Source: Acidobacteriota bacterium (GTDB lineage Bacteria > Acidobacteriota > Terriglobia > Acidiferrales > UBA7541). From it: DNA of 53,629 bases. Shown one piece after another: positions 35,401 to 43,399 of this stretch; position 1 is the stretch's first letter, and the number at the start of each line of letters is the position of its first letter. The notes under the pieces are model-generated. The model did not search any database. It was not told the DNA's origin and was given only the letters and a program-made list of their open reading frames with translations. The stretch spans positions 1-53,629 of the forward strand of contig QHZB01000249.1 of the NCBI GenBank assembly GCA_003224525.1. Direction: 5' to 3'. The translations under genes and the position numbers were made by a program.

Positions 35401-35519
35401 GCTGTTTCGAACTGGGCCGCCGTCCGCGCGTGCCCGAATTCGTATAGACGTGCAAATTTCAGCAGAATGTTCAGGCTGCGGACAAACGCCCGCGCCCCGC
35501 CTCGTTGTTCCTGAATCAT
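32496..35519 (-). CDS. Large helical-repeat protein with degenerate PilZ-like C-terminus (copy 2)
   Basis: The 1007-residue paralogue of the next gene has the same order: N-terminal domain (AFVRSLNILLKFARLYEFGH), Gly-rich linker (about 195-310, runs of five or six Gly), helical repeats, and a PilZ-like end with RRYAR and ELNLGGG in place of D/NxSxxG. The C-terminus has an extra basic tail (NRTRRRGRVAISKS). Phrases such as WCVPPRNVRAFLEDML match WCIPPRNVHSYVGGLI of copy 1, so the pair arose by tandem duplication and has since diverged. It could be a c-di-GMP-linked scaffold, but that is inference. Confidence 0.8.
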   Translation of the reverse strand: MIQEQRGGARAFVRSLNILLKFARLYEFGHARTAAQFETAWQELRGALDDSSGGGVLLGASGTQILLDGVPLGSAAGERSFAQLLISSGIASIHFSPTLTQPQFARFVRAFPSGNAKPSSLAEQLKTALAGDTSIKVNEIRYVAEDASVAGIKVAAQLTQKVLGAAGDKFKDFFEDPNKMLQMILAAESMRATGGGGGGMGGPGHGSGTPGPGFGLGGGGGSGGGTGSGGRGAPGSGAGGGSGLWESGGTGGRGVGGGTGAGGGGGGGVGDGSGVGGGGGGGVGGGGGGTGTGGGTAGGTESAGPGKWLTASALLRGGSTAGVASLPGAGTGAGTGGGFSVEEEDVRSMLGLFAQLGKSRKDSEHRMDVPTFQSRLSAMPVRAQYTLQQALAGLAAQAPDAKPDKPMLLKLAEHVAIRFALDSYEKGELRVNAVKQLLDRMNTEIEALRKILSTQEDMMAQAGLSVQSYTELLDQEFWEQVPEENKKEVLTSDEAWCVPPRNVRAFLEDMLRRGELKTVNEILMKYASCVGLEAPEARRTTAIGLSDLGELYGSGDGSALMEAIRRLGNQLAIEREPELQTLVSAAFVRLSQEAASKRCYPAMQQALSSLDNVEAQRPGSTQSLRPRIGAEERLPEFIEEAMRSGQIADGMMDILSLMPKATIHYITNRFGHCGFREDCDLLTMIVRNLGEDATQRLLETLQTAPANESAETIGLVSQLSPENVEKILPARLSQWPRSSHDRAVRQLSAAPPEERARLLTALYDSLDVLIRPLAIDEMGMSGQAICIPRLIELMQNDETPPFTRVKAVEALGRLRASASGALLQHILETRQVWRWVYPNELRIAAAQALLRVDQAVGMEKVAASGIDRKELTLEPTDPDPNASVIRQRRYARLKLSRNLIAATTNLRENFKLSIPELNLGGGIGSGERHLAPGSLLSLKFSLGVRNIKAQAIVRGARPQAMAFEFVDMDLDERYRLRKLLLELGGLPMVAQVTNRTRRRGRVAISKS

Positions 35520-36105
35520 AGCTGTCGGCGCTGGACTCTGCCCCTCCTCACGCTTCTCTATACAGTAGAGTTACCCTCGCCCCGAGACAAGCCTCCCGGC
35601 GCTTCCTGTAGCTATCTCAATAACAGATTTCCTTGACCATTTGGAACATTATTCCCCGCCGGACACATCCGCCAGCCCTTGGCCGGTCCTTGCTGTGCGA
35701 GTGCACCCCTCGATAAGACCGAACCCGAGCCTCGTGGTGGCGGGACTTTAGACTCGTGCCTTCGGTCGTGCCGTAAGCTCCGAAAAACCTCTGGGCTCAA
35801 GTTTACGCTGAGGTAGGAAGGGTCCACCCTAAACCCAGAAGGGCTACTGAGGATTTGGCTTTGCCACTGCCACACCGGCCACATAGCCTAAGAGCCGGAT
35901 CCATGCGCAAGAGATTCAACGCGCACGAACACGCACCCTCGCTATGCCATGCGGCGCCTGCCCGCACGAGTACCGTAACCAAAAACAAGAAATCCGGCCA
36001 AGACAAGCGCACCCTCCCGGATTCTTAGTGACAATTTCCTCAGTCCGCCGAAGCCGCAGCTTTGTCACTGCGCCAGATCGCTCTCACCCTCGAAACTCGC
36101 CGAAC
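35520..36105. other. Long non-coding stretch
   Basis: No supportable gene on either strand. It must hold the promoter of the tandem paralogues and the end of the 36106-37149 gene. On the minus strand GCAAAGCC and nearby stems recall c-di-GMP riboswitch fragments, but the full consensus is missing. Confidence 0.4.
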
Positions 36106-37149
36106 TCAATGGCGCGCTGATAATGGCTGTGGATCTCCCGTAATGGCAGCGCGAGTTGCAACCGATGAAGCGATTGGCTCGGCGTTCAGGTGAGATGTTT
36201 TGCGCCAATCGACTTCGGTGATGTCCACCGACCCTCTGGCGCCGCTCGAGAGAACATAGGTCACGCTGCCTTCATGGATGCGGTAATTCGTGACCGTGTA
36301 CACATGGCCCGGTTTGAGAGCGATCCACTTAGTCCGCTGCGGTTGGTGCGCACTCGTGGAGTTCGGAGCCGATGGTTCTGTCTGTGCTGACGCAGGTTCT
36401 GAAACTTCTGGCTGCTTCTCCTGGGCCGTGGCGCCCTGAGCGGCGTTGGTGACCTCGGGGATACTGTTCTCCGGTGGGCTGACCGCCTGAGCCGGTTCGG
36501 AGGATCGCTGTCCGCCGGAGCTCGGGGGCCGGTCAAACGATTGCGGCCTATAGGACGGGCGCGGACGGTCGTAAGAGGTCGGCCTTACATAAGACTGAGC
36601 CACCTGCCGGGGGATTTGGATATCGTCCATCAAGCGGACAGTGATCTGCTCTTCGTTCTTCAGCGTGGGACGTGGGCCGCGAGCGGGCAGGGTGATGATC
36701 TTCCAGGGCCACAGCGGGGGAATGAGCCATTCCACGACGTCGCGGTTCGGGTGGCCGCGGCCCACGATGTCCCCGTGGCGATCCACTTTGTATCCTTTTG
36801 CAGCGATGACTTTACTCGGAACCGGGACATCCGTAGTGGAGAAACCGATGCGGTCGAATTCCAGCTTGAGGTAGCCCTTACCAACGAAACGGCCGGGCTC
36901 GTTGTCCGCCTCCAGGTGTCCTCCCAGATAGCTCCCCCGGGGAAAAACACTCTGCCCAAATTCCCGGAGGCTGCTCAAGTGGCAGATTACGGGGTCGCCA
37001 ATATCGGCGGTGGCTGAGGAAAAATTTGGCTCGTCGAGCGTGCAGCGAATCAGGGTGCCGGCGGGCACCAGGATGTCCTGTGCCTTCGCGCTCGCTTGGA
37101 GCCCCAGAATCACCGATGCGAAAATCAAATACGTGGAGATGCGTCGCAT
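36106..37149 (-). CDS. Exported protein, possibly TrbI/VirB10-like beta fold
   Basis: The 347-residue protein has a signal peptide (MRRISTYLIFASVILGLQASAKAQ). A beta-rich domain follows (about 25-175: ILVPAGTLIRCTLDEP, DPVICHLSSLREFGQSVFPRGSYLGGHL), which resembles the VirB10/TrbI C-terminal domain pattern of a start-strand, an exposed loop and a 'PRGS' turn. A disordered Pro/Ser/Gln-rich stretch (about 185-275) leads to a small C-terminal beta segment. No conjugation genes are nearby, so a type IV secretion role is unlikely. The start ATG 37149 has GGGAGG six bases upstream. Confidence 0.75.
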   Translation of the reverse strand: MRRISTYLIFASVILGLQASAKAQDILVPAGTLIRCTLDEPNFSSATADIGDPVICHLSSLREFGQSVFPRGSYLGGHLEADNEPGRFVGKGYLKLEFDRIGFSTTDVPVPSKVIAAKGYKVDRHGDIVGRGHPNRDVVEWLIPPLWPWKIITLPARGPRPTLKNEEQITVRLMDDIQIPRQVAQSYVRPTSYDRPRPSYRPQSFDRPPSSGGQRSSEPAQAVSPPENSIPEVTNAAQGATAQEKQPEVSEPASAQTEPSAPNSTSAHQPQRTKWIALKPGHVYTVTNYRIHEGSVTYVLSSGARGSVDITEVDWRKTSHLNAEPIASSVATRAAITGDPQPLSARH

Positions 37150-37495
37150 GTGCTACCTCCCGGTTTGCGGGCCGGCATGCAAAACCTGAAGCTGCGGGAC
37201 GCCAGTAGACTTTGCGTTGCCAGGACTCGCCAATGTTCCGATGCGCGAAAGCTACACTTTCTCCGGCAGATTGGCAATACGGATAATTTACATTACTTTA
37301 ACAAAACAAAGGACTTACATGAGCACACTCAGTCTTAAACCCAATAAACCCGTCTGCCCGAGAAAAGTTGCCGGGCCCCAATTACAAGGGCAGAAACAAA
37401 AGAAAAAATCAGGCACACAGATGTGAAGTGAAATAGCGTGGAGTGAAATAATTTAAGTGGAATAGGTTTTACACGGGGTTCTCTCGCCGAGCCGC
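37150..37495. other. Non-coding stretch between two minus-strand genes
   Basis: A/T-rich around 37270-37480. I see no gene with support. It contains the promoter area of the exported-protein gene. Confidence 0.35.
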
Positions 37496-37887
37496 TTAGC
37501 TGTCTTGGTCAATTTTCGCGGTCCACCTCTTTCGTTCGGCTGTGACGGTAACCTCGATCTGAGCGCCCCTTTTGAGCTTCACATCATTGCCATGCTCGTC
37601 GATTAGGATATTTACAACACGGAGATCCCGATGCCGGGGGTCGGCCGGTCGACGGCAATTTACGCCTTTTGCCGCTGGCGTGGACCTGGAGACGGAATGA
37701 TTTTGCCGACGGTTTCGCGCATAGTGGTACTTGGCTGTCCCGGAATTCGCGTTGTATCCAGAAGAATCAGTTTCATTATTCTTGCGGACCCGGCCATGCG
37801 CGGCATCGCCATTTCCTTCTCGACGCTGGCACGTGTCGTGTCGGCGCGTTCTTTCTTACGCATTCTTATGCCGCATGCACCCATCAT
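37496..37887 (-). pseudogene. Frameshifted small gene of an Acidobacteriota-type family
   Basis: The N-terminal frame (37887 to 37660) gives MRKKERADTTRASVEKEMA...GKIIPSPGPRQ and ends at a TAA. The next frame continues directly with ADPRHRDLRVVNILIDEHGNDVKLKRGAQIEVTVTAERKR and ends at TAA 37498-37496. The second part reads like a compact beta domain and has no start codon of its own. I remember small acidobacterial proteins in which such halves are joined, so I read this as one gene with a one-base shift near 37660. The family has no known function. Confidence 0.5.
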
Positions 37888-38158
37888 GATATCGAGACGT
37901 AATCCATGCAGTCCCGTTTCGCACAGTTGCTAAATTTGCGGCTGATCCTGCCAGTGGTCCTCGTGAAGATACAAATGCACGCTCGCGGAATCAAGAACCG
38001 TGTTTCAACCAACTGCACCAAATGAAACGCCCGGTGGCGCACTTTCAACCTCGCTCTCCTTCCACCCTTGAATTCCCCGGGAAAGTGTAATCTAGTGATG
38101 GCTGTTCCCGAGGCTGTAATACATCCTCGGGCGGTTCAGGGGTCTCCCCAGAGCACTC

Positions 38159-39859
38159 ATGGCCACAAACGACAGCTGCACAAGTCACCCCGACACGCCG
38201 CAGCCCGGCTTCCTCTCCCGCTACGTGTTCAGCACCAACCACAAGACCATCGGCCTCAACTATCTTTGGCTCGCGCTGTTCAGCGTTTTCCTTGGCTTGG
38301 CTATGTCGCTGCTCATGCGCATCCATCTCGTCTGGCCGGGAGCGCATCTCCCGTTCCTCCCGAGCCTCGGCAACTCGCCGGATCGTTTTGCCGCTCTCAC
38401 CACGCTCCATGGTTCGCTCATGGTTTTTCTGGTACTCACCGCCGCACCCCAGGCCGGATTCGGAAACTACTTCCTGCCGCTCCAGATTGGCGCACGCGAA
38501 GTGGCCTTCCCCACGCTGAACCTCCTCGCGTTCTGGGCCACCGTGGCCTCGTTCGTAGGCCTGACCGGCGCGTTCTTAATCTCCCCCCAATCGGGAATCA
38601 CGCTCTGGATCGTCAGCGTCGCCATCTTCTGCGCTGCATCTCTTTTCAACGCGCTCAATTTCAGCGTCACCACCATCGATCTCCGCGCCAAAGGAATGTC
38701 ACTCCCGCGCATGCCCATCACGGTGTGGGCGTGGTTCCTCAACGCCATCCTGGGCATGTTGATTTTCAGCATTCTCCTGGCGGCCTGCGCCTACCTGCTC
38801 TCGGATCGCCTCTTGAGCGCGCATTTTTTCCCCTCGCTGAATTTCATTGCCAATCAGCCGGCCAGTGTCGTCGCGAAGGCTGTTCCCGTTCTTTGGCAGC
38901 GCCTCTTCTGGTTTTTCGCGCAAGCCGAGGTCTACGTCGCCGTGCTTCCGTGTTTCGGCCTCACCACGCATTTGGTTTCCACGTTTTCCCGCAAGCCGGT
39001 TTGGAAGGAACGCCTCGTTGTTCTGGCGCTGTGCGGGGTGGGCCTCTTTGGCTTTTGCGTCTGGGGCCAGCACATGTTCTCCAGCGGCATGAACCCGTTT
39101 TCGCCCCTGGTCTTTTCGCTCTTGGCATCCTCCCTGGGATTGCCCGCCGCCATCCTTCTGCTCAGTTGGCTCGGTACACTCTGGAACGCGCGCATCCAGC
39201 TGAACACCGCAATGCTTTTTGCGCTCGGTTTCATTTCACTTTTTCTCTCCGGCGGACTCTCCGGGATTTTCCTCGCGCGCCACGATCTCGCCGCTGCTTC
39301 CGTCAGCGACGATTTCGTCACCGGCCATTTCCATCTCGTCATGGGCGTCGCGGCCACGTTCGCCATTCTTGGCGCACTGTTTTTCTGGTTCCCCAAACTT
39401 TTTGGCCGCCGCCTGAACGAACCGCTTGGCAAACTGCACTTCTGGATTACCTTCGCCGGCGTCTACTGCGTCTTCATGCCCATGCACTGGCTCGGCCTGA
39501 TTGCGCACTCACGCGTTTCACCGGACAGTCCGCTGCCCTCCGTCGCCGCCGCTGGCTCTTCGATGCGCACCTTCATCACCGTCGCCATTCTTCTCACGGT
39601 TTTTGCGCAGGGGCTCTTCCTCATCAATTTTCTTTGGAGCCTCATCCGCGGCGAAAAGGCCGAAGAATCGAACCCGTGGCGCGCTACCACTCTCGAATGG
39701 AGCGTACCCTCACCACCACCCCTCGATGATTTTGGCCTCAGCGACCCGGTCGTGTATCGTGGAGCTTACGAATTCAGCGTGCTGGATGTGGCCGAAGATT
39801 TCCTGCCCCAGCACCTTGCGCCGGAGCAAAGTGCCAAGGCCCGCGAGTCTGGAGAATAG
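38159..39859 (+). CDS. Cytochrome c oxidase subunit I homologue lacking CuB ligands
   Basis: The 566-residue integral membrane protein has about twelve helices. The heme a ligands are kept: His84 in TTLHGSLM (helix II) and His392, with the proximal heme a3 ligand His390, in GHFHLVMG (helix X). The CuB site is not. The usual GHPEVY is AQAEVY (Gln255 for the first His), and the usual HH pair is GQH (Gln304, His305). The cross-linking Tyr259 remains. So the heme frame persists without a normal copper centre, and ordinary oxygen reduction is doubtful. A subunit III homologue follows 11 bases later; no subunit II is seen. It could be a regulatory, NO-handling or structural relative. The start is ATG 38159. 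Confidence 0.88.
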   Translation: MATNDSCTSHPDTPQPGFLSRYVFSTNHKTIGLNYLWLALFSVFLGLAMSLLMRIHLVWPGAHLPFLPSLGNSPDRFAALTTLHGSLMVFLVLTAAPQAGFGNYFLPLQIGAREVAFPTLNLLAFWATVASFVGLTGAFLISPQSGITLWIVSVAIFCAASLFNALNFSVTTIDLRAKGMSLPRMPITVWAWFLNAILGMLIFSILLAACAYLLSDRLLSAHFFPSLNFIANQPASVVAKAVPVLWQRLFWFFAQAEVYVAVLPCFGLTTHLVSTFSRKPVWKERLVVLALCGVGLFGFCVWGQHMFSSGMNPFSPLVFSLLASSLGLPAAILLLSWLGTLWNARIQLNTAMLFALGFISLFLSGGLSGIFLARHDLAAASVSDDFVTGHFHLVMGVAATFAILGALFFWFPKLFGRRLNEPLGKLHFWITFAGVYCVFMPMHWLGLIAHSRVSPDSPLPSVAAAGSSMRTFITVAILLTVFAQGLFLINFLWSLIRGEKAEESNPWRATTLEWSVPSPPPLDDFGLSDPVVYRGAYEFSVLDVAEDFLPQHLAPEQSAKARESGE

Positions 39860-39870
39860 AGAAGATCACC

Positions 39871-40548
39871 ATGCCGGGCACAACCGCAGTTCCGGACATC
39901 GAACTCGTCGTTGAAGATATCGGCGGCGGAGGAGGCGGCCCAACCGCGCCCTCAGGCGGAAGCGGTGATGGCGACGACGGAAACAAGCGTCGCCGTCCAG
40001 GTGGGCCCCCCTCACCAAATCGCTATTACACCGGCATCGCTCTCGGTATTGTTTCCATTCTGATGTTCTTCATGGCGCTCGCCAGCGCCTTCCTGGTGCG
40101 TAGAGGCACGAGCGGCGACTGGATCCCCGTGCATCTCCCAGCTGTGCTCTGGCTCAACACCCTCGCGCTCATCGCCAGCAGCTTTACACTGGAGCGAGCA
40201 CGCCGCTCGCTCTCACGGCTTAATCTCTCCGGCTTCCGCAAACTTTGGACGATAACGACAGCCCTCGGCGCACTTTTTTTGATCGGCCAGCTCGTCGCCT
40301 GGCGGCAACTCGTTGCTCAGGGCGTCTTCATGGCCAGCAATCCTGCCAGCAGTTTCTTTTACATTTTCACTGCTGCCCACGGCTTGCATCTCCTCGGTGG
40401 AGTCGGCGCGCTGCTCTACGTTTTGGTTCGCAAGTTCGATAAGGCGAGCATTGCGCTGCCCACGGCCGCGGAGATTGCTTCCTACTACTGGCATTTCATG
40501 GATGGACTTTGGATTTTCCTGCTGGCTCTGCTTTACTTAGGGAAATGA
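39871..40548 (+). CDS. Cytochrome c oxidase subunit III-like protein
   Basis: The 225-residue protein has a soluble Gly-rich N-terminus (about 1-50) and then five membrane helices of the CoxIII type. It ends with ASYYWHFMDGLWIFLLALLYLGK, the family's typical last helix. The helix with AAHGLHLLGGVGALLYVL corresponds to the conserved His region. It lacks the two extra N-terminal helices of seven-helix forms, as in many bacterial oxidases. It lies 11 bases after the CoxI-like gene and is surely cotranscribed. The start is ATG 39871. Confidence 0.88.
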   Translation: MPGTTAVPDIELVVEDIGGGGGGPTAPSGGSGDGDDGNKRRRPGGPPSPNRYYTGIALGIVSILMFFMALASAFLVRRGTSGDWIPVHLPAVLWLNTLALIASSFTLERARRSLSRLNLSGFRKLWTITTALGALFLIGQLVAWRQLVAQGVFMASNPASSFFYIFTAAHGLHLLGGVGALLYVLVRKFDKASIALPTAAEIASYYWHFMDGLWIFLLALLYLGK

Positions 40549-40620
40549 AAAGGATGTAGTTTTACTTGGTTTGCGGCGCAATCTAGTTTGCGGGTTGTGT
40601 TGCGCTCAACTAGTATAAGT

Positions 40621-41763
40621 CTAATTACCTTTAATAAAATCGCCAATATTCTCGACAACGCGGGCGATCTGCTCGTTTCGCAATTCGGGATACATCGGCA
40701 GCGAAAGAACTTCGTGCGCGGCGCGCTCCGCGTGTGGGAAATCGCCGGCCTTGTGACCCAACGCGGAGTATAGCGGCTGCAGATGCAGTGGGTAAGGATA
40801 ATAAACCGCGCTTGCGATTTTCCTTTCGCTCAGAAATTTCTGGAGGGCATCGCGCTGCTCGATTCGAACGGTGTACTGGTGGTAGACGTGTTCGAATCCT
40901 TCCGGCGCGAGCGGCGGCATGACGCCGGGGATCTGAGAGATCAATCGGTTGTATTCCGCGGCGTGCGATTGGCGGGCGCGCTGCCAATTCGAAAGATGGC
41001 GCAACTTTACGCGCAGAATCGCTGCCTGGATTTCGTCGAGGCGGCTGTTCCAGCCGGGCTCGCTGCTCAGATATTTTGCAGACTGGCCGTGGTTCCGCAG
41101 CGTTCGAATGCGCGCCGCGAGTTCAACTGAATTGGTCACCACCATACCCGCGTCACCGTACGCGCCCAGATTTTTGGTGGGATAAAAACTGAGGCATGCG
41201 AGGTCGCCGAGCGAACCGGTCCGCCGGCCTTTGTAGGACGCGCCGATGGCCTGAGCGTTGTCTTCGATGACCGGCAACTTGCGCGACTTCGCAAACGCCA
41301 GGATAGGATCCATGTCCGCAGCAAGGCCGTACAGATGGACGACCACAATGGCGCGGGTCCGCGGCGTCACGCGGCGTTCGAATTCGGATGGATTGATATT
41401 GTAAGTGTCCGGCCGAATGTCCACGAAAACCGGCTTGGCGCCAAGAGCGCTGACGGCGCTTCCCGTGGCCACAAATGTAAACGGCGGCAGGAGCACTTCG
41501 TCCCCAGCCTGAACTCCGCACACGCGCAAAGCCAAAATCAGCGCGTCCGTTCCGGAAGCAAGGCCGATGCCGTGAGCGACGCCGCAAAGCCCGGCGATTT
41601 CTTCTTCCAGCGCAGCCCCTTCGCGCCCCAGCACAAATTGCTGTGATGCCATCACGCGCTCGACGGCCGTTCGAATCTCGTCGCCCATCGCGGCGTATTG
41701 CGCGGACAGATCAAGCTGCGGAACGGGGTCGGGAAGGGGATTGGGCTGTGGAGGTGCGCTCAT
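40621..41763 (-). CDS. DegT/DnrJ/EryC1/StrS-family sugar aminotransferase
   Basis: The 380-residue PLP enzyme transfers an amino group to a keto-sugar nucleotide in most family members. Segments seen: [12 protein letters not shown] (phosphate binding), [37 protein letters not shown], and the Schiff-base Lys in [15 protein letters not shown]. The C-terminal half holds VYHQYTVR and [10 protein letters not shown]. Several members make surface or antibiotic sugars; here no sugar-nucleotide genes are adjacent, so the substrate is open. The frame runs to TTG 41772; ATG 41763 is my preferred start. It is transcribed divergently from the next aminotransferase. Confidence 0.9.
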   Translation of the reverse strand: MSAPPQPNPLPDPVPQLDLSAQYAAMGDEIRTAVERVMASQQFVLGREGAALEEEIAGLCGVAHGIGLASGTDALILALRVCGVQAGDEVLLPPFTFVATGSAVSALGAKPVFVDIRPDTYNINPSEFERRVTPRTRAIVVVHLYGLAADMDPILAFAKSRKLPVIEDNAQAIGASYKGRRTGSLGDLACLSFYPTKNLGAYGDAGMVVTNSVELAARIRTLRNHGQSAKYLSSEPGWNSRLDEIQAAILRVKLRHLSNWQRARQSHAAEYNRLISQIPGVMPPLAPEGFEHVYHQYTVRIEQRDALQKFLSERKIASAVYYPYPLHLQPLYSALGHKAGDFPHAERAAHEVLSLPMYPELRNEQIARVVENIGDFIKGN

Positions 41764-41785
41764 AATCTTCAAGTACGCCGGATAG

Positions 41786-41836
41786 AGTATACGCGAGCAC
41801 CCGGTGATGCAGGTTTTCTGAAGTGCCGGATATAAT
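41786..41836. promoter_or_regulatory. Divergent promoter region between two aminotransferase genes
   Basis: TATAAT at 41831-41836 (plus) serves the 41857 gene; TATACT at 41791-41786 (minus) serves the 40621-41763 gene. The -35 boxes are weak, which suggests help from an activator. Confidence 0.4.
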
Positions 41837-41856
41837 GCTTCAGCAGGATTTCATCC

Positions 41857-43032
41857 ATGGTGTCTGCACAATTCATGTTTGCAAAACGCACAAATTGGAA
41901 TTTGGCGCCGAACCGGCTGAGCGAAGCGCTGGCAGTGCATCGCTCGGCGGGGAAGCCAATGTTAGATCTGACCGTTTCGAATCCCACCGAATGCGGATTT
42001 GAATACGATAGCTCCGCCGTCCTGAGCGCGCTGAGCAACCCAGCAGTGCTCTCGTATGAACCCAATCCGAGAGGGCTGGAATCCGCGCGCCGCGCGGTAG
42101 CTGGGTATTATGCCGAACGCAAGGAAGAAGTCTCGATCGAAGATATTTTCCTCACCACGAGCACGAGCGAAGCGTATTCCTACGTCTTTCGAACGCTGTG
42201 CGACCCTGGCGATGAACTTCTGATACCTTCACCAAGTTATCCGCTGTTCGATTTTCTGGCGGACACACAGGACGTCAACTTGGTGCGCTATCCACTGCTT
42301 TACGACCACGGATGGCAGATCGATTTCCACGCATTGGAGCAGGCCATTACACCGCGCACACGCGGAGTGATCGTCGTCCACCCCAACAATCCGACGGGGC
42401 ACTTCGCAAAACGCGCGGAAATCGCGAAGGTGAATTCCTTTTGTGCCGCGAGAGAAATGGCCATTATCGCGGATGAAGTGTTCCTCGACTTTGCGCTCGA
42501 GGAAAATCGGCCAGCGAGCTTCGCGGCGAATCGCGGCGCGCTGACGTTTACGCTGAGCGGGCTCTCGAAGATTTCCGGGCTGCCGCAAATGAAGGCCGGC
42601 TGGTTGATCGTCGGCGGGCTGCAGGAATGGAAGAGGGAAGCACTCGCGCGGCTCGAGGTGATCGCCGATACCTACCTCTCCGTGAATGCGCCTGTGCAAC
42701 TGGCGATTCCCAAATTTCTCGAACAGCGTCACGCTTTCCAGGAACAGGTTATCTCGCGCGTCCGGCGCAACCTGGCGGAACTCGACCGTCAGTTGGCGGA
42801 GCAGAAGACTTGTGCTCGGCTGACCGTGGAAGGCGGCTGGTGCGTTGTGCTGCGAGTCCCCGCGACGCGTTCCGACGAGGACCGGGCGATCGAGCTCCTC
42901 ACGGCACAGGGAGTCTCTGTCCATCCAGGTCATTTCTACGAATTCGCCTCGGACGGGTATCTCGTCGTGAGCCTCATCACTCCTGAGCGAATATTCGCTG
43001 AAGGAACCAGCCGCTTGCTCTCATCGATGTAG
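41857..43032 (+). CDS. Fold-type I PLP aminotransferase (class I/II)
   Basis: The 391-residue enzyme is of the aspartate-aminotransferase fold. It has SNPTECGFEYD (substrate loop), TTSTSEAYSYVFRTL, the Asn/Asp pair in HPNNPTG and ADEVFLDF, and the Schiff-base Lys in LSGLSKISGLPQMKAGW. The C-terminal VHPGHFYEF and LVVSLITPE close the active site. The specificity is unclear; alanine-, tyrosine- or methionine-type members share these motifs. A broken copy of its C-terminal part lies at 47963-48066. The start is ATG 41857. Confidence 0.9.
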   Translation: MVSAQFMFAKRTNWNLAPNRLSEALAVHRSAGKPMLDLTVSNPTECGFEYDSSAVLSALSNPAVLSYEPNPRGLESARRAVAGYYAERKEEVSIEDIFLTTSTSEAYSYVFRTLCDPGDELLIPSPSYPLFDFLADTQDVNLVRYPLLYDHGWQIDFHALEQAITPRTRGVIVVHPNNPTGHFAKRAEIAKVNSFCAAREMAIIADEVFLDFALEENRPASFAANRGALTFTLSGLSKISGLPQMKAGWLIVGGLQEWKREALARLEVIADTYLSVNAPVQLAIPKFLEQRHAFQEQVISRVRRNLAELDRQLAEQKTCARLTVEGGWCVVLRVPATRSDEDRAIELLTAQGVSVHPGHFYEFASDGYLVVSLITPERIFAEGTSRLLSSM

Positions 43033-43399
43033 CTCCCGCCGTAGAACCTCGCGTCTTTGCGGGCTGCAAATTCAAAAATTCAGGAAACAGCAAAAGCCAA
43101 GGACCGGGGCCAGGTGGCAGTTCTGGTTTGCTCCATGTTCGCAAGAACTGAGGCGCATTCCGTTTCTCCTGATTTCCATAGGCCATACGGCCCATGGTAT
43201 TGAAGGATATAAAGTTCATCTAAATTGAGAATCTTGCCTTACATAAGTTATAGACAAATAAGCAATTAGTTCTTGGAAACTTCATATTTAGTATGGCTAT
43301 CTTTGGAATTTAGATTGCACCCAGATAGCCACAACGAGTTTCTTATTTCTGTGTTACGGCGGGGGTTAGTCGAATTTTCAAGAATTATAGGAGGCTTCA
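43033..43399. other. A/T-rich stretch before the first TonB-dependent receptor
   Basis: No gene. It contains the receptor's ribosome-binding site (AGGAGG, ending about eight bases before GTG 43400) and presumably its promoter. The long leader resembles that of the second receptor in base composition only. Confidence 0.4.

Noticed and set aside
35780-35910. c-di-GMP-I riboswitch upstream of the PilZ-like paralogues
   Set aside because: GCAAAGCC is present, but the GGCAAACC half, GAAA tetraloop/receptor and the final GGGTTACCG-type segment are not found in order.
37190-37240. Riboswitch fragment with ACGCAAAGTC upstream of the exported-protein gene
   Set aside because: Only one short motif matches; no consistent stems around it.
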